NCBI GenBank assembly: GCA_017444545.1
Contig: JAFSWJ010000176.1
Span: forward strand, 1-7,558
DNA from: Lachnospiraceae bacterium
GTDB taxonomy: Bacteria; Bacillota; Clostridia; Lachnospirales; Lachnospiraceae
Reading direction: 5' to 3'
Length of the DNA: 7,558 nt
Shown in pieces: positions 6,047-7,558 of the stretch (the first letter of the stretch is position 1; each line of letters opens with the position of its first letter). A program made the translations under genes and the position numbers. The notes below the pieces were generated by a model. That model was not told where the DNA came from and did not search any database. It saw only the letters and a program-made list of their open reading frames with translations.

Positions 6047-7558
6047 ATGACATACAATGAGCTGAAAAAGAATATAAAAAGGCACAGGGACGAAAGCTTT
6101 GAAAAAAATGTGAGCATCGCCCTGCTGGGGGATACCGCAACACAGTTTCTGGCTGCGGCGCTTCAGGGAATGGGCTTTGAATACGGGATCAGGGCTGAGA
6201 TCTATGAAGCCGAATATGATGTGATCGACAGTGAGATACTGGATCCTTCATCGGGGCTGTACAGCAGAGAAAGGGATCATATCGTCATCTATATGTCAGC
6301 AGAAAAGATAAGGGAAGCCTTTGAGGATACCGATACGGGAAACAGGGCATCCTTTGCCGAGGATCAGATAGAAAGGATCAGAAACTACTGGAGCATTCTT
6401 GGGGAGAGAACGAAGGCATCCCTGATACAGTTTAGTTTTGTAAGGTATGATACCGGAGTCTTTGGAAATTTTGCGCTCAAAGAAGAGACCTCCTTTGAGT
6501 ATCAGCTTCAGAAGCTGAACTGGCTTCTTTCCGCTGAAGCTTCCCATAATAAAAACGTTTTTATTATAGATCTTGATATGATAAGGGCAGGATACGGAAA
6601 CGGAGCCTTCCGGGATATGAAGTTTTACTATCAGGCAAGGATGGCGGTTGGATTTGAGGGCGTTGTCGAGATGGCAAAGCAGATCTACGATATCGTACTG
6701 GCCTCTATGGGAAGGATACACAAATGCCTGATCCTGGATCTGGACAATACCCTTTGGGGAGGAGTGATAGGAGACGACGGCATCAACGGGATAGAGATTG
6801 GAGAGCTTGGTACGGGAAGGGCCTATACCGATCTGCAGAGATGGTGCCTTGAGCTGAAAAAAAGAGGGGTGCTGCTTGCTGTTTGTTCAAAAAATGATGA
6901 AAAAACAGCCATGGAGCCATTTGAAAGCCATCCTGATATGGTGCTGCATCTTGAGGATTTTGTGAGCTTTGTCTGCAACTGGGATGATAAGGCCACAAAT
7001 ATCAAAAGGATTCAGAGTACGCTGGATATAGGTATGGACAGTCTCGTCTTTGTGGATGACAATCCCTTTGAAAGGGAGCTTGTCAGGACTGCGTGTCCAC
7101 AGGTGACCGTGCCGGAGCTGCCTGAGGATCCGGCGGAATACCTGCCTTTTTTACAGTCTCTCCATCTTTTTGAGACGGTCTCGTTTTCGGGTGAGGGAGC
7201 AGGCCGCACGGAAATGTACCGGACCGAGGCAAAGAGAAGAAGTGAAAAAGATGTATTTACAGATATAAATGATTATCTGAAAAGCCTTGAGATGAAGGCA
7301 AAGGCTCTTCCCTTTGATGAATTTCATTATCCGAGGATCGCCGAACTCTCCCAAAGATCAAACCAGTTCAATCTGAGGACAATACGGTATTCCGAAAAAG
7401 ATATAAGAAGGATCGCGGAATCGGACAGGTACCTGACAGAATTTTTTGAACTGAAGGACAGATTTGGGGATTACGGGCTTATCAGCGCAGTCATAGTGGA
7501 AAAGACGGGAAATAATGAAGGATTCATCGACACCTGGTTCATGAGCTGCAGGGTCCTG
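6047..7558 (+). CDS. FkbH-like HAD-superfamily protein (3' end outside window)
   Basis: FkbH-like proteins are HAD-fold enzymes that, in characterised polyketide systems, load a glyceryl unit from 1,3-bisphosphoglycerate onto an acyl carrier protein. The 504 visible residues begin MTYNELKKN and contain the N-terminal ALLGDTATQFL and LDPSSGLY motifs typical of the family. HAD motif I is LDLDNTLWGG (D231, D233, T235), motif II CSKND (S281), then W-DDKATNIK (K315) and VFVDDNPFER (D337, D338). A C-terminal acyltransferase-like domain follows, with QRSNQFNLRT (438-445) and TWFMSCRVL (496-504). The family is usually 550-600 residues, so a modest C-terminal piece is missing. GGAG lies at 6035-6038, eight bases before the ATG. 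In Bacteroides and Clostridia such genes often sit in polysaccharide or acyl-carrier operons; carrier-protein partners would lie downstream, outside the window. All key HAD residues are intact. Confidence 0.93.
   Translation, partial: MTYNELKKNIKRHRDESFEKNVSIALLGDTATQFLAAALQGMGFEYGIRAEIYEAEYDVIDSEILDPSSGLYSRERDHIVIYMSAEKIREAFEDTDTGNRASFAEDQIERIRNYWSILGERTKASLIQFSFVRYDTGVFGNFALKEETSFEYQLQKLNWLLSAEASHNKNVFIIDLDMIRAGYGNGAFRDMKFYYQARMAVGFEGVVEMAKQIYDIVLASMGRIHKCLILDLDNTLWGGVIGDDGINGIEIGELGTGRAYTDLQRWCLELKKRGVLLAVCSKNDEKTAMEPFESHPDMVLHLEDFVSFVCNWDDKATNIKRIQSTLDIGMDSLVFVDDNPFERELVRTACPQVTVPELPEDPAEYLPFLQSLHLFETVSFSGEGAGRTEMYRTEAKRRSEKDVFTDINDYLKSLEMKAKALPFDEFHYPRIAELSQRSNQFNLRTIRYSEKDIRRIAESDRYLTEFFELKDRFGDYGLISAVIVEKTGNNEGFIDTWFMSCRVL

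Noticed and set aside
6296..6721. 141-codon minus-strand open frame
   Set aside because: It lies wholly inside the FkbH-like gene, whose frame has clear conserved motifs, so this is an antisense shadow.

Overview
The window looks like chromosomal DNA from an anaerobic Gram-positive bacterium of the Clostridia, most likely a Lachnospiraceae member close to Butyrivibrio. This is inferred from the EF-Tu C-terminus, a perfect AGGAGG ribosome binding site, strong GC-rich hairpin terminators, and a giant secreted protein built from Big_2-like and chitobiase-C-terminal-like Ig modules. No 16S rRNA or other definitive marker is present, so the genus is a guess.

Layout, all genes on the + strand: (1) 1-329 is the 3' end of tuf (elongation factor Tu), closed by a textbook intrinsic terminator at 352-391. 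(2) 392-1153 is an unusually long gap of about 760 bases with no convincing ordinary gene. It holds several hairpins, one possible 20-codon leader ORF with its own Shine-Dalgarno, a weak candidate terminator and a GC-rich palindromic element. (3) 1154-5896 encodes a 1580-residue secreted, cysteine-free, multi-domain repeat protein: signal peptide, three short NP/G-YE/KTYY repeats, alternating CHB_HEX_C-like and Big_2-like modules, then a lysine-rich array of about six beta repeats. It ends at a strong terminator (5903-5956). (4) A good sigma-A-type promoter (5967-5995) follows at once and drives an FkbH-like HAD-family protein (6047 to the window edge, 3' end missing).

The three genes appear to be separate transcription units: a housekeeping translation gene, a surface or secreted scaffold protein, and the first gene of what is probably a biosynthetic operon continuing past the window (FkbH proteins act with acyl carrier proteins on three-carbon units). 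Nothing in the sequence links the secreted protein functionally to the FkbH-like protein. The less ordinary parts are the structured gap before the large gene, the modular duplication inside that gene, and the FkbH-like gene in an organism that does not look like a classical polyketide producer. I did not find a clear, previously undescribed multi-gene system.
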